DNA of 64,000 nt from Microbulbifer sp. YPW1 (lineage in GTDB: Bacteria > Pseudomonadota > Gammaproteobacteria > Pseudomonadales > Cellvibrionaceae), in contig NZ_CP055157.1 in NCBI RefSeq assembly GCF_013367775.1, forward strand, positions 186,001 through 250,000, written 5' to 3'. The notes beneath the pieces are model-generated. The model made no database searches, was not told where the DNA came from, and was given only the letters and a program-made list of their open reading frames with translations. Of the stretch, positions 10,224-18,512 are shown in pieces (positions within the stretch are counted from its first letter, which is position 1; each line of letters opens with the position of its first letter). The position numbers were made by a program, and so were the translations under genes.

Positions 10224-10547
10224 TTAAACGTGGAAGCTTTCGCCGCAACCGCACTCGTTTTTTACATTGGGGTTTTTGAATGCAAACCCCTCGTTCAGGC
10301 CTTCTTTCACGAAGTCCAGTTCGGTGCCATCCAGGTAGGCGAGACTTTTCGGATCTACCACCAGCTTGACGCCGCCCGCTTCGAAGACTTCGTCTTCCGC
10401 CTCGGCGTGATCGACAAATTCCAGTACGTAGGCCATACCGGAGCAGCCGGCGGTCTTTACGCCGACGCGAATACCGATCCCCTTACCGCGGCTGGCCAAT
10501 TGCTTGGCAACGTGGGCCTGGGCCGATTCGGTCATGGTAATTGCCAT
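10224..10547 (-). CDS. iscA: A-type iron-sulfur carrier IscA
   Basis: Carrier of [2Fe-2S]/[4Fe-4S] clusters to apo-proteins. The 107 residues contain the three invariant cysteines at C35 (TAGCSGMAY), C99 and C101 (NECGCGESF), the same numbering as E. coli IscA. Located between iscU and hscB, the canonical order. Confidence 0.97.
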   Translation of the reverse strand: MAITMTESAQAHVAKQLASRGKGIGIRVGVKTAGCSGMAYVLEFVDHAEAEDEVFEAGGVKLVVDPKSLAYLDGTELDFVKEGLNEGFAFKNPNVKNECGCGESFHV

Positions 10548-10609
10548 GTCGATTGCTACTCCTTACCGATCTTCACTCTTACCGGTATTCACTGTGCTGA
10601 GCAGTCTGC

Positions 10610-11014
10610 TCAGCCCGCTGCTTCTTCGGTTTTTTCACCGCGCTTTTCGCGAATGTTATTTACCGCTGCCTTGATCGCATCTTCCGCGAGTACAGAACAG
10701 TGAATTTTTACCGGCGGCAGCGCCAGTTCTTCGGCAATCTCGGTGTTCTTGATCTGCGCCGCTTCATCCAGGCTCTTGCCTTTGACCCATTCGGTCAACA
10801 GGGAGCTGGAAGCGATGGCGGAGCCGCAGCCGTAGGTTTTGAACTTGGCATCTTCAATAATACCGTCGTCGTTCACCTGAATCTGCAGACGCATTACGTC
10901 ACCACAAGCGGGAGCGCCGACCATGCCGGTACCCACATTTTCCGCTTTGTCGTCGAGGCGACCAACATTGCGGGGATGTTCATAGTGGTCAATTACTTTA
11001 TCGCTATAGGCCAT
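10610..11014 (-). CDS. iscU: Fe-S cluster scaffold IscU
   Basis: Scaffold on which IscS-derived sulfur and iron form the cluster. Ligands C37, C63, H105 and C106 are visible, with the stabilising D39 (GAPACGDVM), and the HscA-recognition motif LPPVK at about 99-103. The C-terminus (KRGEKTEEAAG) is slightly longer than in E. coli. Gap to iscS is 41 bases. Confidence 0.98.
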   Translation of the reverse strand: MAYSDKVIDHYEHPRNVGRLDDKAENVGTGMVGAPACGDVMRLQIQVNDDGIIEDAKFKTYGCGSAIASSSLLTEWVKGKSLDEAAQIKNTEIAEELALPPVKIHCSVLAEDAIKAAVNNIREKRGEKTEEAAG

Positions 11015-11055
11015 GACAATACCCTCTCAAAATTCTCGATTTCTGCGCAGTCGCG

Positions 11056-12270
11056 TTAGTGTGCCGCCCACTCGATGGTGCTGAGATCAACACCATCCTT
11101 GTACATGTCCCACAGAGGCGACAGTTCGCGAAGTTTTTCCACTGCCTGTCTTACTTCTTTGGCAGCTGTATCCACGTCCTGTTCCGTGGTGAAACGACCG
11201 AAGCTGAAGCGCAGGGAACTGTGCGCCAGCTCGTCGTTCACACCCAGTGCGCGCAACACATAGCTGGGCTCCAGGCTGGCAGAGGTACACGCGGAACCGG
11301 AGGAGATTGCCAGGTCTTTCAGAGACATGATCAGGCTCTCCCCTTCCACGAAGGCGAAGCTCACATTGAGGTTACCGGGCACACGCTGCTCAACAGAACC
11401 GTTGATGTGCACCTCTTCCATATCGCTGATCTGACTCCAGAAGCGATCACGCAGAGCCAGCAGGCGCTTGGCCTCTGCGGCCATTTCTTCCTTGGCGATA
11501 CGGAAAGCTTCCCCCATACCAACGATCTGATGGGTGGGCAGGGTGCCGGAACGCATACCGCGCTCGTGACCGCCACCGTGCATCTGCGCTTCAATACGTA
11601 CGCGCGGCTTGCGACGCACATACAGGGCGCCGACACCCTTGGGGCCGTAAATCTTGTGGGCGGAGAAGGACATCAGGTCCACTTTCATTTCCGCCAGGTC
11701 GATATCGATCTTGCCGGCACTCTGGGCGGCATCCACGTGGAAAATGATCTTGCGCTCGCGGCACAGCTCACCGATAGCGGCGATATCATTGATTACGCCG
11801 ATTTCGTTATTCACGTGCATCAGGCTCACGAGGATGGTGTCATCGCGCAGCGCTTCGGCCACCTGCTCCGGATAGACGATGCCGTCTTCCTTCGGGTTCA
11901 GGTAGGTTACTTCAAAGCCTTCGCGCTCCAGCTGGCGGCAGGTGTCGAGCACGGCTTTGTGCTCGATCTTGGACGTGATGATGTGCTTGCCGCGGCCCTG
12001 GTAGAAGTGCGCTGCACCCTTGATGGCCAGGTTGTCTGACTCGGTTGCACCGCTGGTCCAGACAATCTCGCGGGGGTCGGCATTGACCAGTTCCGCCACC
12101 TGGCGACGGGCATCTTCCACCGCTTCTTCCGCTTTCCAGCCAAACAGGTGGGAGCGGGAAGCCGGGTTACCGAAGTTGCCCTCCATGGTCATCTGCTCCG
12201 CCATCTTACTGGCGACACGCGGGTCTACCGGGCAGGTTGCCGAATAATCCAGGTAAATGGGAAGCTTCAT
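11056..12270 (-). CDS. iscS: Cysteine desulfurase IscS
   Basis: PLP enzyme that takes sulfur from cysteine for Fe-S clusters and tRNA thiolation. The 404-residue protein has the PLP lysine in [18 protein letters not shown] and the mobile catalytic loop [17 protein letters not shown] with the persulfide cysteine. Length and ends ([27 protein letters not shown]) match IscS rather than SufS or NifS. It is second in the isc operon after iscR. Confidence 0.98.
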   Translation of the reverse strand: MKLPIYLDYSATCPVDPRVASKMAEQMTMEGNFGNPASRSHLFGWKAEEAVEDARRQVAELVNADPREIVWTSGATESDNLAIKGAAHFYQGRGKHIITSKIEHKAVLDTCRQLEREGFEVTYLNPKEDGIVYPEQVAEALRDDTILVSLMHVNNEIGVINDIAAIGELCRERKIIFHVDAAQSAGKIDIDLAEMKVDLMSFSAHKIYGPKGVGALYVRRKPRVRIEAQMHGGGHERGMRSGTLPTHQIVGMGEAFRIAKEEMAAEAKRLLALRDRFWSQISDMEEVHINGSVEQRVPGNLNVSFAFVEGESLIMSLKDLAISSGSACTSASLEPSYVLRALGVNDELAHSSLRFSFGRFTTEQDVDTAAKEVRQAVEKLRELSPLWDMYKDGVDLSTIEWAAH

Positions 12271-12378
12271 AATCTTTGGTCTCCACTCGCCGACTTCATA
12301 TCGGCGCCATACTGCTTTCGCGGGTTGCGCTCAAATTTCCATTGGCCAGGCCGCTTGCCTGACCGGGCGGCCGGCACC

Positions 12379-12879
12379 TTACTGCAAGCCGCCGACAATC
12401 GCCACTTTCTGTTCTACCACCTGATCCAGCGGATCCCTCACTGCACGCCCGTCCTGGCGACGGGCCACTTCCTGCACTTCGGCGCGCGCGACCATATCGG
12501 CCAGGCTGATGCCATTCAGGAAACCATGTATCTGATGGCTGAGATCTGTCCACAGGTAGTGCGTCAGGCACTGCTCGCCGGCGGAGCAGTCACTGTTGCC
12601 ACCACAGCTGGTGGCATCTACGGATTCGTTAACTGCATCGATAATTTCCGCCACGCAAATCTCGGCGGTCGTGCGGGCCAGTCGGTAACCGCCGCCGGGA
12701 CCGCGCACACTGGACACCAGCCCGGATTGGCGCAGGCGGGAAAACAGCTGTTCCAGATAGGACAGGGAGATATCCTGGCGCTTTGATATATCCGCCAGAC
12801 TGATCGGGCCGCGTTCGGCGTGCAATGCCAGGTCCAGCATGGCTGTGACCGCATACCGCCCTTTGGTTGTCAAACGCAT
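12379..12879 (-). CDS. iscR: Fe-S-responsive transcriptional regulator IscR
   Basis: Rrf2-family repressor that binds type 1 sites as [2Fe-2S]-IscR and shuts down its own operon when clusters are plentiful. N-terminal winged helix ([20 protein letters not shown]) plus the cluster ligands C92, C98, C104 and H107 in [17 protein letters not shown], at exactly the E. coli positions. Length is 166 residues. Two 25-base boxes matching the type 1 consensus lie in its promoter, so autoregulation is very likely conserved. Confidence 0.97.
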   Translation of the reverse strand: MRLTTKGRYAVTAMLDLALHAERGPISLADISKRQDISLSYLEQLFSRLRQSGLVSSVRGPGGGYRLARTTAEICVAEIIDAVNESVDATSCGGNSDCSAGEQCLTHYLWTDLSHQIHGFLNGISLADMVARAEVQEVARRQDGRAVRDPLDQVVEQKVAIVGGLQ

Positions 12880-12972
12880 ACTCTCTCCTGGCTCTTTCCT
12901 GGAAAGTCCCCCACCCGTCGCTCCGGTTTGCGGGCCCTTTAGCCCGAACCAGCACTGCTGAATCGGGGCGCG

Positions 12973-13001
12973 AGTATGGAATAACCGACTAGTTCAGTCA
13001 A
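12973..13001 (-). promoter_or_regulatory. isc operon sigma-70 promoter
   Basis: On the minus strand TTGACT (13001-12996) and CATACT (12978-12973) are separated by 17 bases, about 90 bases before the iscR start codon. The -35 element lies inside the proximal IscR box. Confidence 0.8.
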
Positions 13002-13005
13002 GTAT
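12981..13005. promoter_or_regulatory. IscR type 1 box, proximal
   Basis: Twenty-five bases that fit the type 1 IscR consensus, with GACT and AGTC half-sites, ATA at one end and TAT at the other. Only two positions depart from the degenerate consensus. The box covers the isc -35 element, so holo-IscR bound here would block RNA polymerase. Confidence 0.82.
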
Positions 13006-13030
13006 ATAGCCGAGTGCAGTACTCGGGTAT
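13006..13030. promoter_or_regulatory. IscR type 1 box, distal
   Basis: This box directly abuts the proximal one. It has the same frame (ATAGCC ... GGGTAT) but half-sites GAGT/ACTC in place of GACT/AGTC, and its two arms are complementary with one mismatch. It lies upstream of the -35 element of the isc promoter. Confidence 0.65.
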
Positions 13031-13092
13031 TTGGCGCCGAGTTAGACCCTTTAGTTATCGACCGCTCAGCGCCGGCTATATGCCAGCACCGG

Positions 13093-13905
13093 TCAGTCGG
13101 GCCGCCCCTTGCCGCCAGAGCGATGGATATGGTTCTGGATCGCGGTCAACATGCCGCGCAGGATACCCAGCTCCATATCGTCCGGACGCACGCGACTGAA
13201 CAGTCTCCGCAAGCGAGTCATGGTCTGACGGGGATTGTCGGGATCGATAAAACCGAGCTCTCCGAGAGCCAGCTGCAGGTGGTCGTAGTAGAGTTCCATA
13301 TCCCCCGCTTTGGCCGGTGGGCGGTCCCAGTCCGAGTAGCTCAGCGCCTCTCCTTTATCCGCCTCCAGCGCGGCCATACGCGCCTCGTACACCAACACCT
13401 GTACCGCAGTCGCAAGGTTGAGGGAACTGTATTCCGGGTTGGCGGGAATATGCACATGGAAGTTACACGCCTGCAGCTCTTCATTGGTCAGCCCGCGGTC
13501 CTCGCGCCCGAACACCAGTGCCACCGGGTGCGACTTTGCTTCCACCACAGCGCGCTCGCCACATTCCCGCGGGGTCAGCAGCGGCCAGGGAATACGGCGC
13601 TCGCGGGCACTGGTTGCGACCACCAGGCCACAGTCCGCCACCGCCTCCTCAAGGGTTTCCACAACCACCGCGCTGTCGAGCAGCTCGGCGGCGCCGGCGG
13701 CGCGCCACACCGCATTCGCGGCCGGGAACTCCCGCGGCTGCACCAGATATAACTGGCTCAGCCCCATATTCTTGAGGGCGCGGGCAGCGCCACCGATGTT
13801 GCCCGGGTGGGCGCTGTTCACCAGCACCACTCGGATATTGTCCAGCGCGGCCAACGCGCTCGGGGACGCCGATTTGGATGCGGTTTCGGAAGGAGAAGTC
13901 GCCAT
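13093..13905 (-). CDS. trmJ: tRNA (cytidine/uridine-2'-O-)-methyltransferase TrmJ
   Basis: SPOUT-family enzyme that 2'-O-methylates position 32 of tRNA. The start region (NIRVVLVNSAHPGNIGGAARALKNMG), VALVFGREDRGLTNEEL and IPANPEYSSLNLATAVQVLVYE are the three SPOUT signature regions of TrmJ. ATG 13905 gives 270 residues with a short Ser/Ala-rich lead; the longer open frame to 14028 is not family-like. trmJ sits upstream of iscR and divergent from suhB, as in E. coli and Pseudomonas. Confidence 0.95.
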   Translation of the reverse strand: MATSPSETASKSASPSALAALDNIRVVLVNSAHPGNIGGAARALKNMGLSQLYLVQPREFPAANAVWRAAGAAELLDSAVVVETLEEAVADCGLVVATSARERRIPWPLLTPRECGERAVVEAKSHPVALVFGREDRGLTNEELQACNFHVHIPANPEYSSLNLATAVQVLVYEARMAALEADKGEALSYSDWDRPPAKAGDMELYYDHLQLALGELGFIDPDNPRQTMTRLRRLFSRVRPDDMELGILRGMLTAIQNHIHRSGGKGRPD

Positions 13906-14064
13906 ATGATTTACCCGGTCGGAGTGACTACAAGGAGTGGCTACACTAGGGCCTGTTACAAAACGGGCGCGGAGTGTAGCAAAATTGCACAGGAATCCAT
14001 ACAATCGCGCCGCCGGCTCGCCCGGCACTGCTTTTTACCAACCACAACTGATCGCGGAATTCCT

Positions 14065-14871
14065 ATGGAACCCATGCTGAATATTGCCCTGCGCGCGGCG
14101 CGCAAGGCTGGTGAACTGATCGAGCGCGCCTGGGAGCGCGGCGACCTGATGAAATTTGAAGAAAAAGGCCGCAACGATTTCGTGACGGAAGTGGATAAGG
14201 CCAGCGAGCAGGAAATCATCTATCACCTGCGCAAGGCTTACCCCAAGCACAGCATCCTCGCCGAGGAAAGCGGTATTCAGGAGGGCGCCGAGCCCGAATA
14301 CGAGTGGATCATTGACCCGCTGGACGGCACCACCAACTTCATCCACGGCATGCCCCACTTCGCGATCTCCATCGCCTGCCGCTACCGCGGCCAGATCGAG
14401 CACGCCGTGGTTCTCGACCCCATCAAACGCGAAGAGTTTACCGCCAGCCGCGGCCGCGGTGCGGCGCTCAATGGACGCCGCATCCGCGTATCCAGCCGTC
14501 AGGGACTGAAAGGCGCACTCATCGGCACCGGCATCCCGTTCAACGGCGAACCTCTGGAAAATATCGACGCCTACCTGGCGGTGATGAAGGAAGTTGCCGG
14601 CCAGACTGCGGGTATCCGCCGTCCGGGCGCCGCTGCACTGGACCTGGCCTATGTGGCTGCGGGCCGCTTTGACGGCTTCTGGGAAATGTACCTGAATACC
14701 TGGGATATCGCCGCGGGCTCCCTGCTGGTCAAGGAAGCCGGCGGCCTGATCAGCGACTTCCGCGGTGGTAACGAATACCTGGAGTCCGGCAACCTGGTTT
14801 GCGCGACGCCCAAGACTTTCAAGCCGCTACTGCAAATTGTGGGCAAACACCTGGGCAAGATTCGCCAGTAA
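14065..14871 (+). CDS. suhB: Inositol-1-monophosphatase family protein SuhB
   Basis: Mg-dependent phosphatase of 268 residues that in E. coli also joins the rRNA antitermination complex. The metal and substrate motifs are WIIDPLDGTTNFIHGMPHF and WDIAAGSLLVKEAGG. The start MEPMLNIALRAARKAGELIE aligns with SuhB, so ATG 14065 is preferred over in-frame upstream codons. Divergent from trmJ across a 159-base gap. A strong hairpin lies 41 bases after its stop. Confidence 0.96.
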   Translation: MEPMLNIALRAARKAGELIERAWERGDLMKFEEKGRNDFVTEVDKASEQEIIYHLRKAYPKHSILAEESGIQEGAEPEYEWIIDPLDGTTNFIHGMPHFAISIACRYRGQIEHAVVLDPIKREEFTASRGRGAALNGRRIRVSSRQGLKGALIGTGIPFNGEPLENIDAYLAVMKEVAGQTAGIRRPGAAALDLAYVAAGRFDGFWEMYLNTWDIAAGSLLVKEAGGLISDFRGGNEYLESGNLVCATPKTFKPLLQIVGKHLGKIRQ

Positions 14872-14911
14872 TCTTACCCTCCTGCCCCTCTTTCTTACTT
14901 GCGGGCAGATA

Positions 14912-14938
14912 CTGAACCGGCGCCGCGCGCCGGTTCAG
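14912..14938. terminator. Hairpin between convergent suhB and the c-di-GMP enzyme gene
   Basis: Perfect 11-base stem (14912-14922 with 14928-14938, loop CCGCG) that overlaps the stop codon of the minus-strand gene. Neither strand has a T-run, so any termination would be weak or factor-assisted. Confidence 0.5.
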
Positions 14939-17900
14939 GCTTCCAGCTCCGTGGCTGCCAACTCCACGATTTCTTCCGCAACCTCGTTGTCGCCCACCTG
15001 CGCTGACGGCTGTGATACAGCTGCCCCCGCCTTTTTGCGCCCGGAAACCGCGCTCGCCAGGACTTCGTCCAGCGGCAGCGGGTGACCGATGTGGTAACCC
15101 TGCACGAGGTCGACGCCGATATTCCGCAACCGCTCTGCGGTCGCGGCATCCTCTACAAATTCCGCGATGGTGCGAGCATTGAGGCGATGGGCCACCTGAT
15201 TGATGGACTCCACAATCATCAGGTCGACAAAGTTGGACTCCACCTGCCGCACGAAGCTGCCATCGATCTTGATGTAATCGATCGAAAACGCTTTGAGATA
15301 GTTAAACGAGCTGAGGCCGTTACCAAAATCATCCAGCGCGACCTTACAGCCCATTTCCCGCAGCGCGGTGACAAACTGGCTAGCGCTCTCCATTTCATTG
15401 ATCATCGCGGTTTCGGTAATTTCAATCCCCAGACGGCGGGCCGGCAGCGCGGATTCTGACAGTAGCGAGATCAGCTTTTGCTGGAATGCGCCGTCGCCAA
15501 TAGCCTCGGCCGAGAGATTCATGGCAAAGCTCAGGCCGCTGTGCATGGCTGCCTGCACTTTATTGTGCAGGAATTCGTGCATCACCCAGTGGTCAATCTG
15601 CAACATCAATCCATAGCGCTCGGCGGCGGGAATAAACGCGCCGGGCGCAATCAGTGAGCCGTCCGCATCCACCATACGCACCAGCAACTCATAGTGACTG
15701 ATGACCGATGGCGACACCGCGCTGGCGATAGGCTGGGCAAAAAGCTGCAGGCGATTTTCGTCCAGCGCCTCGCGAATACGCGAAGCCATATGGATTTCCC
15801 GGTGCTGGTCGGCGGCAGCACTACTGTCCGCCTCGTAAACCACCACCATTCCACGCCCGGCATGCTTGGCTGAATAGCAGGCCACGTCCGCCTGGCTCAT
15901 CAGGTCCGCTACGTGATTGTTGTCGCGGCGCACCTCGGTCACCCCCACACTGGCGCCCACATCGAACACCCGCCCCGCCCAGGGAAAGCGCAACGCAATG
16001 ATTTTCCGCACCAGCTGCTCGCAGCGCACTCGCGCCTGCTCCTTGTTGCAGTCACGCAACAGGATGCCAAACTCGTCGCCACCAAGGCGCGCCACGCTGT
16101 CACTTTCCCGCAACTGCCCCTTGAGAAAGCGGGCCACATTACGCAATAGCGCATCACCGGCCTGGTGCCCGGCGCTGTCATTGATCACCTTGAAGCGATC
16201 CAGATCCATATACGCCAGGACATGAACGGTTTCGTTGTTGCGCACCGATGCCACTGCTTCCAGCAGATCGCGCTTGAAGGCCTCGCGATTGGGGAGGTGG
16301 GTCAGGTCATCGTGGTGGGCCTTGTAACGCAGCTGGCGAATCAGTTGTCGGGTTTCGGTCACATCCTGGAATACCAGCACCGCGCCGAGCAGTTGACCAC
16401 TGCCGGTGCGCAGTGGAGAAGCAGAACATTTGATGTCATAGCTGCGCCCGGTACGGTTATGTAGAACCGTCCCCTCCGAGGAAAACACGGGGGTCATGTT
16501 TTTCAGGCTTTCGGTAATCGGGCAGGTCACCTGCACCCCTTCCCTGGCATTGGAAATCTGGATTACCGTGCGAATATTTTGCCCCTGCACTTCAGCCAGC
16601 CTCCAGCCGGTCAACTGCTCAGCCACAGGGTTCATAAAGGTAATACGCTGCTGGCTATCGGTTGCGATAACCGCGTCGGCAATCGCATTGAGGGTGACCT
16701 GCAGATGCTCTTTCTCCTCCTCGAGAAAACGCGCCATCTGCTTGTTCTCGGTGATATCCCGCAAAATACCGATCAATCGCAAGGGCCTGCCGTCGTCGCC
16801 AGACTCCATCACCCGCGCAAGTTCATGGATCCAGCGGGTATCACCAGCATCAGTGCGCACCCGGTACTGGCAATCAATATCCCGCGCCTCGCCATTGAAA
16901 TGGGCCAGTTGTGCCCGCAGCAGAAGTTCGCGATCGTCAATATGCACCCGCGACAGCCAGTCCTGACGACTGCCAAGTTCCGCAGAGTCGATACCCACAC
17001 CGCTCTGCAACCATTCCGAATAGAAGGTTTTTCCACTCACCAGGTCCCAGTCGTAAACCACCTGTCCGGTTACCGTCAGAGAAAATTTCCAGCGCTCTTC
17101 AGCCTTGGCAAGCTGCACCTCGCTGCGCTTGCGCCAGTCGATGTCCTCCACCTGCACCACCGCGTACAGGGGTTCATTCCTCGCACCTCTAGCCAGGCTG
17201 CAGGACCAGTGTCCCCAGACTTGTGCGCCGTTTTTACGCAAGAAACGCCACTCTGCGTCCTGCACATATCCCAGCTCAAAATCAAACAGCAGGCGATCCC
17301 GCCCCAGACCGAGGGGTTCCTGGTGCGCACTACCGCCCTCGATACAGATAACCTCGCGGATATTCATTCCGCGCAACTCCACCTCGGAGTAACCGATAAA
17401 GCGGCAAAAACTCGGGTTCGTCTGGATTATCCGGTTGTCCAGCGAAACCAGTAACATCCCGATACGGGATGACTCCATGGCTGTGCGGAAACTACTCTCG
17501 ACCTCAACGATCCGCTGGCTGCGCTTGCGCTCGACACTCGAGGCAACCGCCATCACATATGCGGGTACCACACCCGCATACAGCGGCATGAAATCCAACG
17601 GGCTGTGAATCAAATTCAGCTCCGCGGGTAACCAGTGGCTGCCATTGATAAACACCACCAGCATCGCAAGCACTGCGGTAAATATCAGAAGCAACGCCTG
17701 CGCCAGCTCAAGCCTCGATGCCGCCCAGATTAACGGCAGGGCAATAAATACAAAGGGATAGGGGAAAACCTGTAGCACCAGGAAAATACTGGCGAGAGAC
17801 AGTAACAATGCCGACATTAAACGTATCAGCGGGCGAAACGAAAATATTCTTTTCGCACTCTCGACATTGACCAGATGAAGAAATGGCAGGAATACGCTGA

Positions 17901-18438
17901 TACCGATGGTGTCAGCCAGATACCAGAACAGAAATACATCGCCAAACGGCAAACCGCGAAACATCGCCGCGATAGTCGCCCCTACGCCCGCCCCCACCAG
18001 GGTAGACAGGAACGCGCCGAAGAAAAGAAATCTCAACCAGCGCCAGGTGCTGCCAAAAAAATCTCCATCCGCGCAGAAAAAACGCAGTAGTCCTGCAGCG
18101 ACCAGTGCTTCCGCCGTACCCGCCGCCGAATACATCAGTGCGACATGCACAGGCAGGCCACTGGACCAGGATGCGGCAGCGGCGCCGATATAGGCTCCGG
18201 CAAGCAGCAACGGCCAGGATTTGTACGGATAACGGTACAGGACCGCGATGGCCAGTGCATCCGCGAGCCAGATCGCAGCGATTCCACCCTCGACGGAAAG
18301 AAAGTTCTTGCACAGAAATGCCAGGCAAAACGTGCCGATCACAAGCAATAGTACGGCGGGCACAGAACTGGCCTGTGCGCGGCCTTGCATGCTCGCGGTC
18401 TCGGGCGTGTTACTGCCGCTGGATAAATGAGAGAACAT
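14935..18438 (-). CDS. MASE1-PAS-GGDEF-EAL c-di-GMP metabolism protein (DgcE-like)
   Basis: A 1,167-residue membrane sensor with an N-terminal MASE1-type multi-helix region (about residues 25-290), PAS/PAC modules (about 310-690), a GGDEF domain (active site RLGGDEFGILL near 785) and an EAL domain (about 885-1135). The I-site RESD lies five residues before GGDEF, so synthesis and product inhibition look possible. In EAL the first motif is ELL rather than EAL, but ITET, LDDFGNGLSS, DYIKIDG and QGYHIG are kept, so hydrolysis cannot be excluded. Domain order matches E. coli DgcE. ATG 18438 is preferred over TTG 18441. The hybrid histidine kinase gene lies just upstream. Confidence 0.9.
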   Translation of the reverse strand: MFSHLSSGSNTPETASMQGRAQASSVPAVLLLVIGTFCLAFLCKNFLSVEGGIAAIWLADALAIAVLYRYPYKSWPLLLAGAYIGAAAASWSSGLPVHVALMYSAAGTAEALVAAGLLRFFCADGDFFGSTWRWLRFLFFGAFLSTLVGAGVGATIAAMFRGLPFGDVFLFWYLADTIGISVFLPFLHLVNVESAKRIFSFRPLIRLMSALLLSLASIFLVLQVFPYPFVFIALPLIWAASRLELAQALLLIFTAVLAMLVVFINGSHWLPAELNLIHSPLDFMPLYAGVVPAYVMAVASSVERKRSQRIVEVESSFRTAMESSRIGMLLVSLDNRIIQTNPSFCRFIGYSEVELRGMNIREVICIEGGSAHQEPLGLGRDRLLFDFELGYVQDAEWRFLRKNGAQVWGHWSCSLARGARNEPLYAVVQVEDIDWRKRSEVQLAKAEERWKFSLTVTGQVVYDWDLVSGKTFYSEWLQSGVGIDSAELGSRQDWLSRVHIDDRELLLRAQLAHFNGEARDIDCQYRVRTDAGDTRWIHELARVMESGDDGRPLRLIGILRDITENKQMARFLEEEKEHLQVTLNAIADAVIATDSQQRITFMNPVAEQLTGWRLAEVQGQNIRTVIQISNAREGVQVTCPITESLKNMTPVFSSEGTVLHNRTGRSYDIKCSASPLRTGSGQLLGAVLVFQDVTETRQLIRQLRYKAHHDDLTHLPNREAFKRDLLEAVASVRNNETVHVLAYMDLDRFKVINDSAGHQAGDALLRNVARFLKGQLRESDSVARLGGDEFGILLRDCNKEQARVRCEQLVRKIIALRFPWAGRVFDVGASVGVTEVRRDNNHVADLMSQADVACYSAKHAGRGMVVVYEADSSAAADQHREIHMASRIREALDENRLQLFAQPIASAVSPSVISHYELLVRMVDADGSLIAPGAFIPAAERYGLMLQIDHWVMHEFLHNKVQAAMHSGLSFAMNLSAEAIGDGAFQQKLISLLSESALPARRLGIEITETAMINEMESASQFVTALREMGCKVALDDFGNGLSSFNYLKAFSIDYIKIDGSFVRQVESNFVDLMIVESINQVAHRLNARTIAEFVEDAATAERLRNIGVDLVQGYHIGHPLPLDEVLASAVSGRKKAGAAVSQPSAQVGDNEVAEEIVELAATELEA

Positions 18439-18512
18439 CAACCATAACGTCCTTTTGGTTGCGTTTATTCTTTGCCACCATCGATGGTAGCTATTGTTAT
18501 ATTCCTATCAAT

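Noticed and set aside
11059..12039. 326-codon open frame on + opposite iscS
   Set aside because: Antisense shadow of iscS with no start signal or family resemblance.
14912..14938. Strong intrinsic terminator for suhB
   Set aside because: The stem is perfect but lacks a T-run on both strands, so I list it only as a weak or factor-assisted candidate.
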